64,000 nt of DNA from OLB17 sp041745735. GTDB lineage: Bacteria; Acidobacteriota; Blastocatellia; Pyrinomonadales; Pyrinomonadaceae. Where the stretch lies: assembly GCA_041745735.1 (NCBI GenBank), contig JBGTII010000102.1:1-64000 (forward strand), given 5' to 3'. Made by a program: the position numbers and the translations under genes. Position 1 is the first letter of the stretch; every line of letters begins with the position of its first letter. Shown piece after piece: positions 23,219 to 31,850 of this stretch. Under the pieces are notes generated by a model. The model saw nothing but the letters and a program-made list of their open reading frames with translations, was not told the origin of the DNA and did no database searches.

Positions 23219-25111
23219 CTATCTCTTTGCCACCGTGTCGGTCGTTGCCGGAATCTGTCCGTGAACGGCTCTATATGTTTCGTACACACCGCGTACCGCA
23301 GGGGCAGCATGGCTGCCGCCAAAACCGACGTTTTCGATCAGTGCGATGACCGCGATCTCGGGCTTGTATGCCGGGGCAAAGCTGACGAACCACGCGTGAT
23401 CTTTTTTGTCGCCGACGTCTTTACCGAGCTCCGCGACCTGTGCCGTACCTGTCTTTCCCGCGATCTCAAAATCGGGGATGCGGATCGCACCGGCGGTACC
23501 TCCGCCGTTCACCACGCCCCACATACCTTTGATGACCAGATCCCATTGATCGGGGGTTGCTTCGAGGATCTTTGGTTCGGGATGAGCAAACCCTACGGCG
23601 GGACGGGCGGCGAAATAATCACTTTCGCCCTCGGTGCCGACGGCGGGGATCGCTCTAAATCCTTTTAGAAAATGTGGCGTGTACATTTTGCCGCGCATAC
23701 CGATACTTGCGACCGCCCTAAGCATCGAGATCGGCGTTACGACAACCGTATCCTGGCCAATGCCTGAATAGACAGTGCGGATATCGCTCCATTTGCCTTC
23801 GTTTTTTACGATGTAGGGCATCCACGATTTTGGTGTCTGCGGAACCTTTTCATTGGGCAGATCGATGCCGGAGCGTTTGTCGTAGCCGAAATCCTCGACC
23901 ATCTTTACTATGCCGTCAATACCCATTTTGAGAGCGAGTCGGTAATAGTAACCGTCGCAAGATTTTGTAATGGCGAAGCTTAGGGGCGGCGAACCGTGGC
24001 TGCCCATGCAGCGGGTAAATTTGTTGCCGATCTGGATGCCGCCGCCGCAGACCAGATTTGAATGTGCAACCGTGATCGCACCTTGCTGCAGACCGGCGAT
24101 AGATTCCGGTATCTTCCAGGTCGATCCCGGCGGATAACGGCCCTGAATGGCACGGTTATATAGCGGGCGTTTCTCGTCCTGCCAATAGGCTGCGATCGCT
24201 TGGCGGCCTTCGGGCGTTGAGCTACCCTTTACAAAGATATTTGGGTCAAATGACGGTGCCGATGCCATCGCAATCATCTCGCCATTGTTGGGGTCCATCG
24301 CAATGATAGTTCCGCGTTTGGTCACCGATTCGGCCAACTGCTTTTCCGCACGGTTTTGAATATCAAGGTCGATGGTCGAGACGAGATCCTGTCCTGCCTG
24401 AGGTTTTACGATCTCTAACTCGCTCTGCACGCGGCCTTTGCTATCTACGAGCACCTTGCGATATCCGGGGCGTCCGCGTAGGTACTCGTCGTAATATTGT
24501 TCGAGCCCGCCCTTGCCAACGATGTCTCCGGGACGAAAACCCTTGTCTAGGAACTCGGGATCCTTAAGCTGATTTGGACTGATCTCGCCGACGTAGCCGA
24601 GCACATGGGCGAGCGTAGTACCAAGCGGGTAAAATCGCTGCGGCTGCAGCTCGACGCGGAGCTCCGGAAATTCTAATGAGTGTGCCTCGACCCAAGTGAT
24701 GTCTTCGATGCCGACATTTTCTTTGAGCACCATTGTCTCAAATTCGTTTTGCTTTTTGATCAGGCTTAGACGTTCGACGACGAATTGTCGGTCCATCTTT
24801 AGCCCGCGAGAGTATTCTTCTACGCGTTCGTTAACGTTGACCGATTTTAGCGGTTCGTTTGAAAGGACGACGTTGTATGTGGGACGCGAATCGACGAGCA
24901 GCTTGCCGTTGCGGTCAAGGATCGCTCCGCGTGGAGCGGGGATCGGGATAAAGCGGACACGCTGATTTTCGGCCCGCTCGTTGTAATAGTCGCCCTTTAC
25001 AACCTGCAAATAATAGAGCCGTATCCCTAACAGGGTGAGCAGAACGAAGGCGAGCACCTGGATCGTGCCGACCCTTAAACCTAGTTTTTGAACGTGATCA
25101 CCTATTTTCAT
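23219..25111 (-). CDS. mrdA: Penicillin-binding protein 2 (class B)
   Basis: Elongation-specific DD-transpeptidase of 630 residues. An N-terminal membrane helix (about 16-36) precedes the PBP dimerisation domain (APRGAILDRNGKLLVDSRP, about 59-78). The transpeptidase domain has STWKIPE (SxxK), a SxD/N-like TKSCDGYY and GKTGTAQVAE (KTG). It works with RodA in the elongasome. Gene order mreB-mreC-mreD-mrdA-rodA is the standard one. Confidence 0.94.
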   Translation of the reverse strand: MKIGDHVQKLGLRVGTIQVLAFVLLTLLGIRLYYLQVVKGDYYNERAENQRVRFIPIPAPRGAILDRNGKLLVDSRPTYNVVLSNEPLKSVNVNERVEEYSRGLKMDRQFVVERLSLIKKQNEFETMVLKENVGIEDITWVEAHSLEFPELRVELQPQRFYPLGTTLAHVLGYVGEISPNQLKDPEFLDKGFRPGDIVGKGGLEQYYDEYLRGRPGYRKVLVDSKGRVQSELEIVKPQAGQDLVSTIDLDIQNRAEKQLAESVTKRGTIIAMDPNNGEMIAMASAPSFDPNIFVKGSSTPEGRQAIAAYWQDEKRPLYNRAIQGRYPPGSTWKIPESIAGLQQGAITVAHSNLVCGGGIQIGNKFTRCMGSHGSPPLSFAITKSCDGYYYRLALKMGIDGIVKMVEDFGYDKRSGIDLPNEKVPQTPKSWMPYIVKNEGKWSDIRTVYSGIGQDTVVVTPISMLRAVASIGMRGKMYTPHFLKGFRAIPAVGTEGESDYFAARPAVGFAHPEPKILEATPDQWDLVIKGMWGVVNGGGTAGAIRIPDFEIAGKTGTAQVAELGKDVGDKKDHAWFVSFAPAYKPEIAVIALIENVGFGGSHAAPAVRGVYETYRAVHGQIPATTDTVAKR

Positions 25112-25128
25112 TTTTCGTTAACCGTCCA

Positions 25129-25674
25129 TTATTTGCCTAATCTGATGGGGTTCCGCCTTCGGGTTTGTCGTCTCGGGGCAAAAACATCGCGTTTTTTTCG
25201 CCGCGTTCGTTCGCCCGACAGCGATTGCAGCAGCAGGTAGACGAGCGTTCCGGCGATGGTCGTACCGATGAGCGAATAGGCGGCCGTCACAAGAACATCG
25301 TTCCCCGGCGGTTGGCCAAACAGCCTGTGCAGGCCGTAATAGATCATATCGTCAAGCAAACATGCACCAGCTATGACGGGGATTCGCAGGATCAAGTTGT
25401 CCATGTAGACACGTCGCGTGATCTCGCAAACGATATAGGCCACGATCGTTTTTGAAAAGCCGTTGGCACCAAGCAATCCGCCGCTCAAAGCGTCGACAGA
25501 GAGACCGGCGATCGAGCCGAAAAGCAGTGCCCGGATCGAATTACGCTGGAGCGCGGCGTAGACGACGATGATCAGCGGAAGGTCGATATAGGCGAGCGGC
25601 TCCCATACGTTTCGCAGCGTCCATTGCAGGACGATCGCGATTATCAAGCTGATTGTTAATTTGACGCCTTCCAT
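25129..25674 (-). CDS. mreD: Rod shape-determining protein MreD
   Basis: Small membrane protein (181 residues) of the elongasome with about five hydrophobic segments (LTISLIIAIVLQWTL, LPLIIVVYAALQR, ALLFGSIAGLSVDAL). The C-terminus is strongly basic (RTRRKKRDVFAPRRQTRRR). Sequence conservation in MreD is low, but position between mreC and the PBP2 gene and the helix pattern support the call. Confidence 0.85.
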   Translation of the reverse strand: MEGVKLTISLIIAIVLQWTLRNVWEPLAYIDLPLIIVVYAALQRNSIRALLFGSIAGLSVDALSGGLLGANGFSKTIVAYIVCEITRRVYMDNLILRIPVIAGACLLDDMIYYGLHRLFGQPPGNDVLVTAAYSLIGTTIAGTLVYLLLQSLSGERTRRKKRDVFAPRRQTRRRNPIRLGK

Positions 25675-25691
25675 TTAAATCTAACCAACCT

Positions 25692-26591
25692 CTATTTCTT
25701 TACGTCCTTTGTCGCGTTGGGTAATTTTTGCTCGAACTGTTCGCGGGATGCGGCCTCGTAAAGTAGGATGCCAACCTCCTGCATCGAATTAAGTTTTGCC
25801 GCCGGTTGGATGAGTATCTGGTGCGGCGTGGTCGCCGACCCGGTGACGACACTGACGATCTCGCCGACCTTGAGTCCAGCGGGATAGATGCCGTCCTGTC
25901 CAGTTGTAAATACTGCTTGCCCCACCTCTACGGCGACAGAGCCCGCAACGTAACGCATTTCGAGCAGATCGCCCTTACTCGTTCCGCTGACGACGCCGAG
26001 TGCGTTAGATTCGCCCACTTGGCCGATCACGGCTCCCACGCCTGATTTGTTTCGCGTGACGAGATCGACCTGACACGTCAGTGGGCCGACCGCCGTGACG
26101 CGACCGACAAGCCCACCGTCGGTCACGACCGGCATATTTAGCTGGACACCGTCGAGGCTGCCGCGATTGACGATCGACGAATCGAACCACACGGAAGGAT
26201 CGCGTCCGATGATGCGAGCCGTCAGGATCTTGTACTTGCTCGTTTCTTTTAGCTGGAGGAACGATCGTAGACGGGTGTTCTCAGCGGCAAGTTCCTCTTT
26301 CTGCTTTAGCTCAACTTCAAGTTCCTGCACACGCTGTTTCAACACATCGTTGTCGGTCTGGGCCGAACGCAGGTTTGAGATCGAAGAGAAGTAATTAGCG
26401 ACTGCGGAGGTGACCGTGGTGACAGGTGACTGAACAAAATCGGCTATCGTCTGAGTCCAGGAGCGTACAACACGCTGGCCGGACGTTATCTCTTTGGCGT
26501 CGAATGCCATCAAGACAAAATTGACAATAAGGAGCGCGATCATCAGCCAGGGTGCCAGCCGCCAAACATCTTTTTGACTACGCTCAACCAT
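25692..26591 (-). CDS. mreC: Rod shape-determining protein MreC
   Basis: Single-pass periplasmic scaffold of the elongasome (299 residues). A TM helix (about 14-29, LMIALLIVNFVLMAF) is followed by a coiled coil (VLKQRVQELEVELKQKEEL, about 84-102) and the double beta-barrel region (ARIIGRDPSVWFDSSIVNRG, MPVVTDGGLVGRVTAVG, QVDLVTRN). The mreD gene is 17 bases downstream. Confidence 0.92.
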   Translation of the reverse strand: MVERSQKDVWRLAPWLMIALLIVNFVLMAFDAKEITSGQRVVRSWTQTIADFVQSPVTTVTSAVANYFSSISNLRSAQTDNDVLKQRVQELEVELKQKEELAAENTRLRSFLQLKETSKYKILTARIIGRDPSVWFDSSIVNRGSLDGVQLNMPVVTDGGLVGRVTAVGPLTCQVDLVTRNKSGVGAVIGQVGESNALGVVSGTSKGDLLEMRYVAGSVAVEVGQAVFTTGQDGIYPAGLKVGEIVSVVTGSATTPHQILIQPAAKLNSMQEVGILLYEAASREQFEQKLPNATKDVKK

Positions 26592-26594
26592 CGC

Positions 26595-26688
26595 TTTGAG
26601 TTTGTTGAGTTTGTTGAGTTTCGTGAGTTCGTTGGGAAAATCACTCTCAACAAACTCTATGAACTCAAAAAACTCAATGAACTAACTC
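26595..26688. repeat. 9-bp-period repeat forming an imperfect palindrome, between mreB and mreC
   Basis: The left part has successive 9-mers of TTGAGTTTG type (TTTGAGTTTG, TTGAGTTTG, TTGAGTTTC, GTGAGTTCG). The right part has 9-mers ending AACTC (CAACAAACTC, TATGAACTC, AAAAAACTC, AATGAACTA). Left and right arms are near reverse complements, so the whole gap can fold. The right arm overlaps the mreB stop codon (26682-26684). Confidence 0.75.
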
Positions 26689-27728
26689 CCTGTCATTAAT
26701 GAATTATCCCACTTGACGCGTTTTAGGAGCTCAAAGTCTGAGAGCATCTTGCCGGTGCCAAGTACGACCGATGATAGCGGGTCGTCGGCGATGACGACCG
26801 GCAAACCCGTTTCGATCATCAAGCGCTTATCGAGATTTTTGAGCAGAGCACCACCGCCCGTGAGGACGATGCCGCGTTCGACGATGTCGGCCGAAAGTTC
26901 CGGCGGCGTACGTTCGAGAGCGACGCGGATGGCGTTGATGATCGATGCGATTGAATCTGAGAGTGCCTCGCGGATCTCTTCGTCGGTCATCGTAATGGTC
27001 TTGGGGATGCCCTCGATCAGGTTGCGTCCGCGGACGTCCATTGAGAGCGGCTCCTCGAGCGGAAATGCGCTGCCCAGTGCGATCTTGATCGCCTCGGCGG
27101 TGCGTTCGCCGATGAGCAGGTTATATTTTCGTTTGATGTACTGGGTGATCGATTCGTCCATCTCGTTACCCGCGACACGCACGGCACGCGAATAGACGAT
27201 ACCCGACAGCGAGATGACGGCGATGTCTGTCGTTCCGCCGCCGATATCGACGACCATGTTGCCGTGTGGTTCGGTGATGGGCAATCCGGCACCGATCGCC
27301 GCGGCCATCGCTTCTTCGACCAGATAGACTTCAGATGCTTTTGCACGATAGGCGCTATCCTCAACGGCACGGCGTTCGACCTGAGTGATCTCCGACGGGA
27401 TGCCGATGACGACACGCGGGCGTACCCACGATTTGCCGTTGTGAGCCTTGCGGATAAAATGCTGGAGCATCTTCTCCGTAACCTCAAAATTGGCGATAAC
27501 GCCGTCCTTCATCGGGCGGATCGCGACGATGTTGCCCGGTGTACGGCCAAGCATCTCTTTTGCATCACGTCCGACGGCCTCAACCTGGTTCGTGACCTTG
27601 TTGATCGCGACGATCGACGGTTCACTTACGACAATGCCGCGTCCCTTGGCATAAACGAGCGTATTTGCGGTGCCAAGATCGATCGCAAGATCGCTGGAAA
27701 ATAAACTAAACAAAGACTTAAATGCCAT
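26682..27728 (-). CDS. mreB: Actin-like cytoskeletal protein MreB
   Basis: Bacterial actin that organises the elongasome. It has the ATP-binding motifs AIDLGTANTLVYAKGRG (phosphate 1, about 15-31), VVDIGGGTTDIAVISL (phosphate 2) and GIVLTGGGALLKNLD (adenosine). At 348 residues it is full length. It is first in the cluster on the minus strand and ends in the 9-bp-period repeat before mreC. Confidence 0.96.
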   Translation of the reverse strand: MAFKSLFSLFSSDLAIDLGTANTLVYAKGRGIVVSEPSIVAINKVTNQVEAVGRDAKEMLGRTPGNIVAIRPMKDGVIANFEVTEKMLQHFIRKAHNGKSWVRPRVVIGIPSEITQVERRAVEDSAYRAKASEVYLVEEAMAAAIGAGLPITEPHGNMVVDIGGGTTDIAVISLSGIVYSRAVRVAGNEMDESITQYIKRKYNLLIGERTAEAIKIALGSAFPLEEPLSMDVRGRNLIEGIPKTITMTDEEIREALSDSIASIINAIRVALERTPPELSADIVERGIVLTGGGALLKNLDKRLMIETGLPVVIADDPLSSVVLGTGKMLSDFELLKRVKWDNSLMTGS

Positions 27729-27935
27729 TTCAAATTAACTAACGGTCCTAGATTCTTATTTTAGAGATCGTGTTGAACGGGGATGATTTCCACACTCGGA
27801 ATGGTCCGATGAGGAGCAAAAAACATGAGCACCGTCGCCCAAAATACCTAACCACTTAGCATACACTTATTTATTAGCATTTTTCTAGTTTAATTACAGT
27901 ATTTATTTAGCAAAATGTTGAATTATTGTGAAATA

Positions 27936-27966
27936 AAAAAAGGGCGGTCAAATGACCACCCTTTTT
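27936..27966 (-). terminator. Rho-independent terminator
   Basis: GGGCGGTCA / TGACCACCC (one mismatch) with a 2-base loop, bounded by A and T tracts on both sides. It lies 27 bases beyond the stop of the exported CarboxypepD_reg gene and terminates it on the minus strand. Confidence 0.82.
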
Positions 27967-27992
27967 CTATATCAGTATCAATAGATTTACGA

Positions 27993-29015
27993 CTATTGAG
28001 GAATGAAATTAAGTTCCGCAATATTGTCGTTCATCTGTATGACCTGCGGCTGGAAGTTAAATCGTTTTGATGAGACATTGACGACATATGTCTGTCCAGG
28101 CTCTAGATCATCAAAAGTATAGATCCCACCCTTGCCGGTCAGGACAGTTTTTGTAACTCCGGCCTGATCTGTCAGAGTAACAGTTGCCCCCACTAATCCG
28201 CGGCCCTGGGCAGATGTCAACACACGACCCGAGACGCCCACACCGGCGGCGGTTGAGGAAACGGTAGTGCAGTTAAACACCAACGAGTATGTTCCGGCGG
28301 AAAGCGCTCCGCTCGAATAAAATGAATCGATAAACAGATAATACGTTCCTTGGGGCAGGGCATCCAAATTAGCATCGGTAATTACCTCGGTAACATTACT
28401 TCCACCATTGTCGTCACCAATTACGCAGTTTGTTCCGTTGTTTGCAATACCTGAGGGACATCCCGGAGCCGCCGAATTTAGAATATATATCGACGGATCC
28501 CAATTGGCGCCCGTCGGATCTAATGATATCGAGCAGGTAGGTATTCGTGAAGCTAAAGCTGGAAGGGTAAATCTATAAATAACATCTGGCCCCGCCGTCG
28601 TGGTGTAAGCACTATTACATGCTAGCGGGATCGTAGAAACCGTACTGTTGGCACCAATGGTTGTGCCGGTGTCGTTAAAGACCGTTCCTGCAGGAATGTC
28701 CAAACCCGGACAGTTGTCCGTACCGACCAAGACCATTGATCTTGGGTCAAGAGATGAGGTCAGGCTTTGTCTGTTCTTAGGATTTTCTTTGATCTTATCC
28801 AGTAAAGATTTTTTGTTACAGGCATTTAGGCGATCAGCGAGCATCTGCGCCCTGTCATTCGAATTTTTCTTGAGCGGTCCTTCTCCGTTAAGTGCCGCCA
28901 TCGCTTTACTAGGCTGTCCCGCAAGAAGGTAGCAAACACTTGCCCCTAAACAAAAGAGAGACGTCCTGTATCGCCTTATATTCATTGTATCCAATCGTAA
29001 ATAGCTGCTTTTCAC
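27993..29015 (-). CDS. Exported protein with pre-peptidase-like and C-terminal CarboxypepD_reg-like module
   Basis: A 340-residue exported protein. The start is the GTG at 29015, with AGGAGG (29024-29029) eight bases upstream; the longer frame to 29072 would overlap the neighbouring gene. The signal region (about residues 10-38) is followed by an acidic middle with PPC-like features (GPDVIYRFTLPAL, AQGTYYLFIDSFY-like GTYYLFIDSF). The last 85 residues form a module (GRVLT...GRGL...EPGQTYV...RFNF.P.VI...IP) also present at the end of the protein at 30473. It is likely surface or secreted. Confidence 0.75.
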   Translation of the reverse strand: MKSSYLRLDTMNIRRYRTSLFCLGASVCYLLAGQPSKAMAALNGEGPLKKNSNDRAQMLADRLNACNKKSLLDKIKENPKNRQSLTSSLDPRSMVLVGTDNCPGLDIPAGTVFNDTGTTIGANSTVSTIPLACNSAYTTTAGPDVIYRFTLPALASRIPTCSISLDPTGANWDPSIYILNSAAPGCPSGIANNGTNCVIGDDNGGSNVTEVITDANLDALPQGTYYLFIDSFYSSGALSAGTYSLVFNCTTVSSTAAGVGVSGRVLTSAQGRGLVGATVTLTDQAGVTKTVLTGKGGIYTFDDLEPGQTYVVNVSSKRFNFQPQVIQMNDNIAELNFIPQ

Positions 29016-29043
29016 TGAGGTTTCCTCCTGGTGATCAAAAAAG

Positions 29044-30279
29044 TCAAAGGCCAATACCCCCGAAATCCACACGGGGATGATATTTTGTTAATGAAATAAT
29101 GCGTTCTTTTTGTTCATTTGTCAAATTTTTCACGCCGCGTCCTGCTACACCTTTATTAAAACGATTTCGACGAGCGTCTGCCTCAGTTGTTTCAACGGAT
29201 TTTTGTATCGCCGCTCGAGCCGCACCGAGCCCGTAATATCTGAGGATACTATCGATAGAATCTTCTTTATTTTGAATAAGTTCATCATAGTCCAGCCATA
29301 AGATCTCTAGTCGTTTTTCTTTTTCAACGAGGCTCCACGAAGCAACAAATTGTAAATACCAGGGGACGATATTATCAATCAGCAGATCGACTTGTGTGTG
29401 ATCGTCGAGGTCTAAAAAACTGTCGCGGAAATACGAGTTAAAATACGCACCCGTCTTGTAGAAATCATGAAGACTGACCACTGCATCAAATATATTTCTC
29501 ACCAATACAACAGGTCGGATCCCAAATGCCTGCATCAACTGGATGTTCGCCTCCGACGCCCGAGCGTGTTGTTGTGTGACGGTATTTTGTTCTGCGAATT
29601 CATTTAATACCGGTAAATACAGGTCATGTTCATTTTGCCCGGCGGCAAAGACGGCAAAAAGATCACGATAACCGGTTATCCCCACTAGTACGTTTTTAAG
29701 AAAGGTCGATGCGCTTTTGGGAACGCAAGCAATAAATATGTGAGTGCCTAAGTCCTGAGTTGTCACGCTCGATGAAAAATCCGAAAGCAATGGCTTTTCT
29801 TTCAGGATCGATAGAGCATTTGTCAGATTGACAGAGTAAGTTGCGGAGGGCTCAACGCTGATCGCCCTACGGCTGCACTCAACGCTTGCATTCAACTGTA
29901 AATGCTCTAAAAAAACGAGCCCCATGTTTTGAAGGGCATCAGCGAAACCGCGCCGAAAGTTCTTATCATCGACCATAGTCCCAACGATATCTAGTTTTAA
30001 GGCGTCAGTCAGTAGTGACAGGGCTTCGTCTATCCTTTGATGTGCGAGGAGCTGGTCGATCCGGGCCTTATGGGCCAGCAGCAGATTATGGGAAAGGTGG
30101 TCATAGAATGGGAAATCCTGTTTAACTTTGCCCTGCGCGCTACGAAAGAACGTGATCGCCATGTCAGGATTGCCCTGTTCAAGGGCTCTTGTCCCGAGAG
30201 CGACCTCCTGTTCTAAGATCCGAGCAATATCAACATCAAACGGGCCTTCTACAGTTACTTGGTTGGATGGTGCGTTCAG
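29044..30279 (-). CDS. Sulfotransferase-family protein with N-terminal TPR, probable CTG start
   Basis: Probable PAPS-dependent sulfotransferase. The 5'-phosphosulfate loop is seen as ACVPKSASTFLKNVL, and the 3'-phosphate motif as VLVRNIFDAVVSLHDF. The N-terminal part has TPR-like helices (IDEALSLLTDALKL, FADALQNMGLVFLEHL). The first ATG is at 30162, but the frame continues upstream with TPR-like coding sequence (ALEQGNPDMAITFFRSA) and no ATG/GTG/TTG. A CTG at 30279 has GAGG eight bases upstream (30288-30291) and is preferred. The acceptor is unknown; it lies between two exported proteins. A frameshift upstream is the alternative reading. Confidence 0.75.
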   Translation of the reverse strand: MNAPSNQVTVEGPFDVDIARILEQEVALGTRALEQGNPDMAITFFRSAQGKVKQDFPFYDHLSHNLLLAHKARIDQLLAHQRIDEALSLLTDALKLDIVGTMVDDKNFRRGFADALQNMGLVFLEHLQLNASVECSRRAISVEPSATYSVNLTNALSILKEKPLLSDFSSSVTTQDLGTHIFIACVPKSASTFLKNVLVGITGYRDLFAVFAAGQNEHDLYLPVLNEFAEQNTVTQQHARASEANIQLMQAFGIRPVVLVRNIFDAVVSLHDFYKTGAYFNSYFRDSFLDLDDHTQVDLLIDNIVPWYLQFVASWSLVEKEKRLEILWLDYDELIQNKEDSIDSILRYYGLGAARAAIQKSVETTEADARRNRFNKGVAGRGVKNLTNEQKERIISLTKYHPRVDFGGIGL

Positions 30280-30393
30280 ATTTTTATCCTCAAAATCAAT
30301 AAAATGGCTAATATTATTTTCACGAATATCTCAAGAATATCAAACAATTTCAATCAATAAGGATGCTGAAAGATGATAAATGAGCGTAATAAG

Positions 30394-30431
30394 TGAGGCT
30401 TTTTGCCAGCGCAAGAAAAAGGAGAGCCTCA
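30394..30431 (-). terminator. Possible terminator of the exported protein at 30473
   Basis: TGAGGCT (30394-30400) and AGCCTCA (30425-30431) pair, with inner A/T-rich pairing, and a weak T-rich run follows on the minus strand. The loop is long, so the call is tentative. Confidence 0.4.
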
Positions 30432-30472
30432 TTTTCATGCAACGGCTCCCCTGAGTTAGATCTATTACCCAA

Positions 30473-31615
30473 TTATTCAGGTATGAGTTCGAGATCCGAG
30501 ACATTATCAACGACCTGTATCACATGCGGTGTAAAGTTAAACCGCCGTGACGCTACGGTGATAACGTAGGTCTGGCCCGGCTCGACATCTTCGAACTGGA
30601 ACCGTCCAAACGACCCCGTGAAAATCGATCTCACTGCCCCGTTTGAATCCGTAATGGTCACACGAGCACTACGAAGCCCGCGTCCCTCGCCCGTCAACAC
30701 ACGTCCACCAACCGTCACTCCGGCGGCGGTCGTGCCAAGGGAAGAAACGACAAGTTCCCACCCCGTATTCGCAACTGGTGCTCCGCCAAAATTCATGGCT
30801 GCTCCCGGGGGGTTGGCAATATTAAAGAAGCTTCCCGCTGCGGTTGTCTCAAATATAGTGTTAGTGCTCGAACCTCTGTCAACGGGGTTGAAAAAGCCCT
30901 GGCCAAAATTGTTCAATTCAGCATCCGTCGCACCGGTCGTCGAAGTCACATTGTCAAACGTCAGACCCGCCCAAAGAGTGGTGGAGGCGCCCGCCGGAAC
31001 AGGAAAGGAACCAGCCGTTAGCGTACCCGTCAGGGTTTTGACACCTGGAGCGTACGTCAGTTCATTGAAAGTGAAACCCACCGCAGTGCCTCCAGGGGCG
31101 TAATATGTGCCGGGCCCATTGGGCAACCCCGCTCCGAGCGGCGCACCGTCGGCATTCCAAAAACGAATGCGGGCACGCACGGACTGAGGATCAGGGTTTC
31201 CATTCGAGACCGTGAAACGAATCGTCGTGACACTTCCGACGCCCGGATTGGTGGTAAATCTGAGGTCGTCCATCACCATACGGGTTATACCACCCGCTGC
31301 CGCGCCTTGTGCAAAAACCTGTCCGGTATATGTGGTGATATTAGAATAGATGGAAAGAGGGTCTACGGCCTGAGGTGCCATAAATTCCGGCTGCGGGGTC
31401 ACACGTCCACCCTTGCGGATCGAGATCTCCAGGTGCTGACTCAGTTGGTCCATCGGAATGAAAAGTTCGACCTTCATATCATTTACAGATATCAAAACAT
31501 CAGATGAAATAGCTTTCCCACGCTGTGCTCGCACAGCATTAGGGGCCGTAAACGAATAAAAGCCAGCGGCGATCGCTATAAAGACAGCGCAAACCGTGGC
31601 AACGCGAATTGACAA
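30473..31615 (-). CDS. Exported protein with C-terminal CarboxypepD_reg-like module
   Basis: A 380-residue exported protein with a signal peptide (MSIRVATVCAVFIAIAAGFY, cut near VRAQ). The middle is beta-rich with no family recognised (ITTYTGQVFAQGAAAGG, VRARIRFWNADGAPLG, AGLTFDNVTSTTGA). The last 84 residues match the C-terminal module of the protein at 27993 at about 47 of 84 positions, including EPGQTYV and RRFNF, and stop at IPE. It is probably a surface or secreted protein. The sulfotransferase lies between the two module-bearing genes. Confidence 0.75.
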   Translation of the reverse strand: MSIRVATVCAVFIAIAAGFYSFTAPNAVRAQRGKAISSDVLISVNDMKVELFIPMDQLSQHLEISIRKGGRVTPQPEFMAPQAVDPLSIYSNITTYTGQVFAQGAAAGGITRMVMDDLRFTTNPGVGSVTTIRFTVSNGNPDPQSVRARIRFWNADGAPLGAGLPNGPGTYYAPGGTAVGFTFNELTYAPGVKTLTGTLTAGSFPVPAGASTTLWAGLTFDNVTSTTGATDAELNNFGQGFFNPVDRGSSTNTIFETTAAGSFFNIANPPGAAMNFGGAPVANTGWELVVSSLGTTAAGVTVGGRVLTGEGRGLRSARVTITDSNGAVRSIFTGSFGRFQFEDVEPGQTYVITVASRRFNFTPHVIQVVDNVSDLELIPE

Positions 31616-31850
31616 CGTTTCTTAGTCATAACTCTTAATACTCCCTTGATTTAACAACAAACAAAACAACCAGACATGGTCCCCGAAATACAACCCGATT
31701 CGGTTTCATCGCACAAAAATTGTGAAAAACGATCAGGTACTATATTAACATGCTATGTTTATTTGATATTTGGTGTCAATAATGACCTCCAGTTAGCCAC
31801 GTGCCTCGATCGCGAGCGTGGAGGTTGTGGGAGTCGTAAAGCGAGTATGT

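Noticed and set aside
31796..31823. Hairpin CCACG...CGTGG after lon as a terminator.
   Set aside because: It has no T tract on the minus strand and is not close enough to the stop to be convincing.
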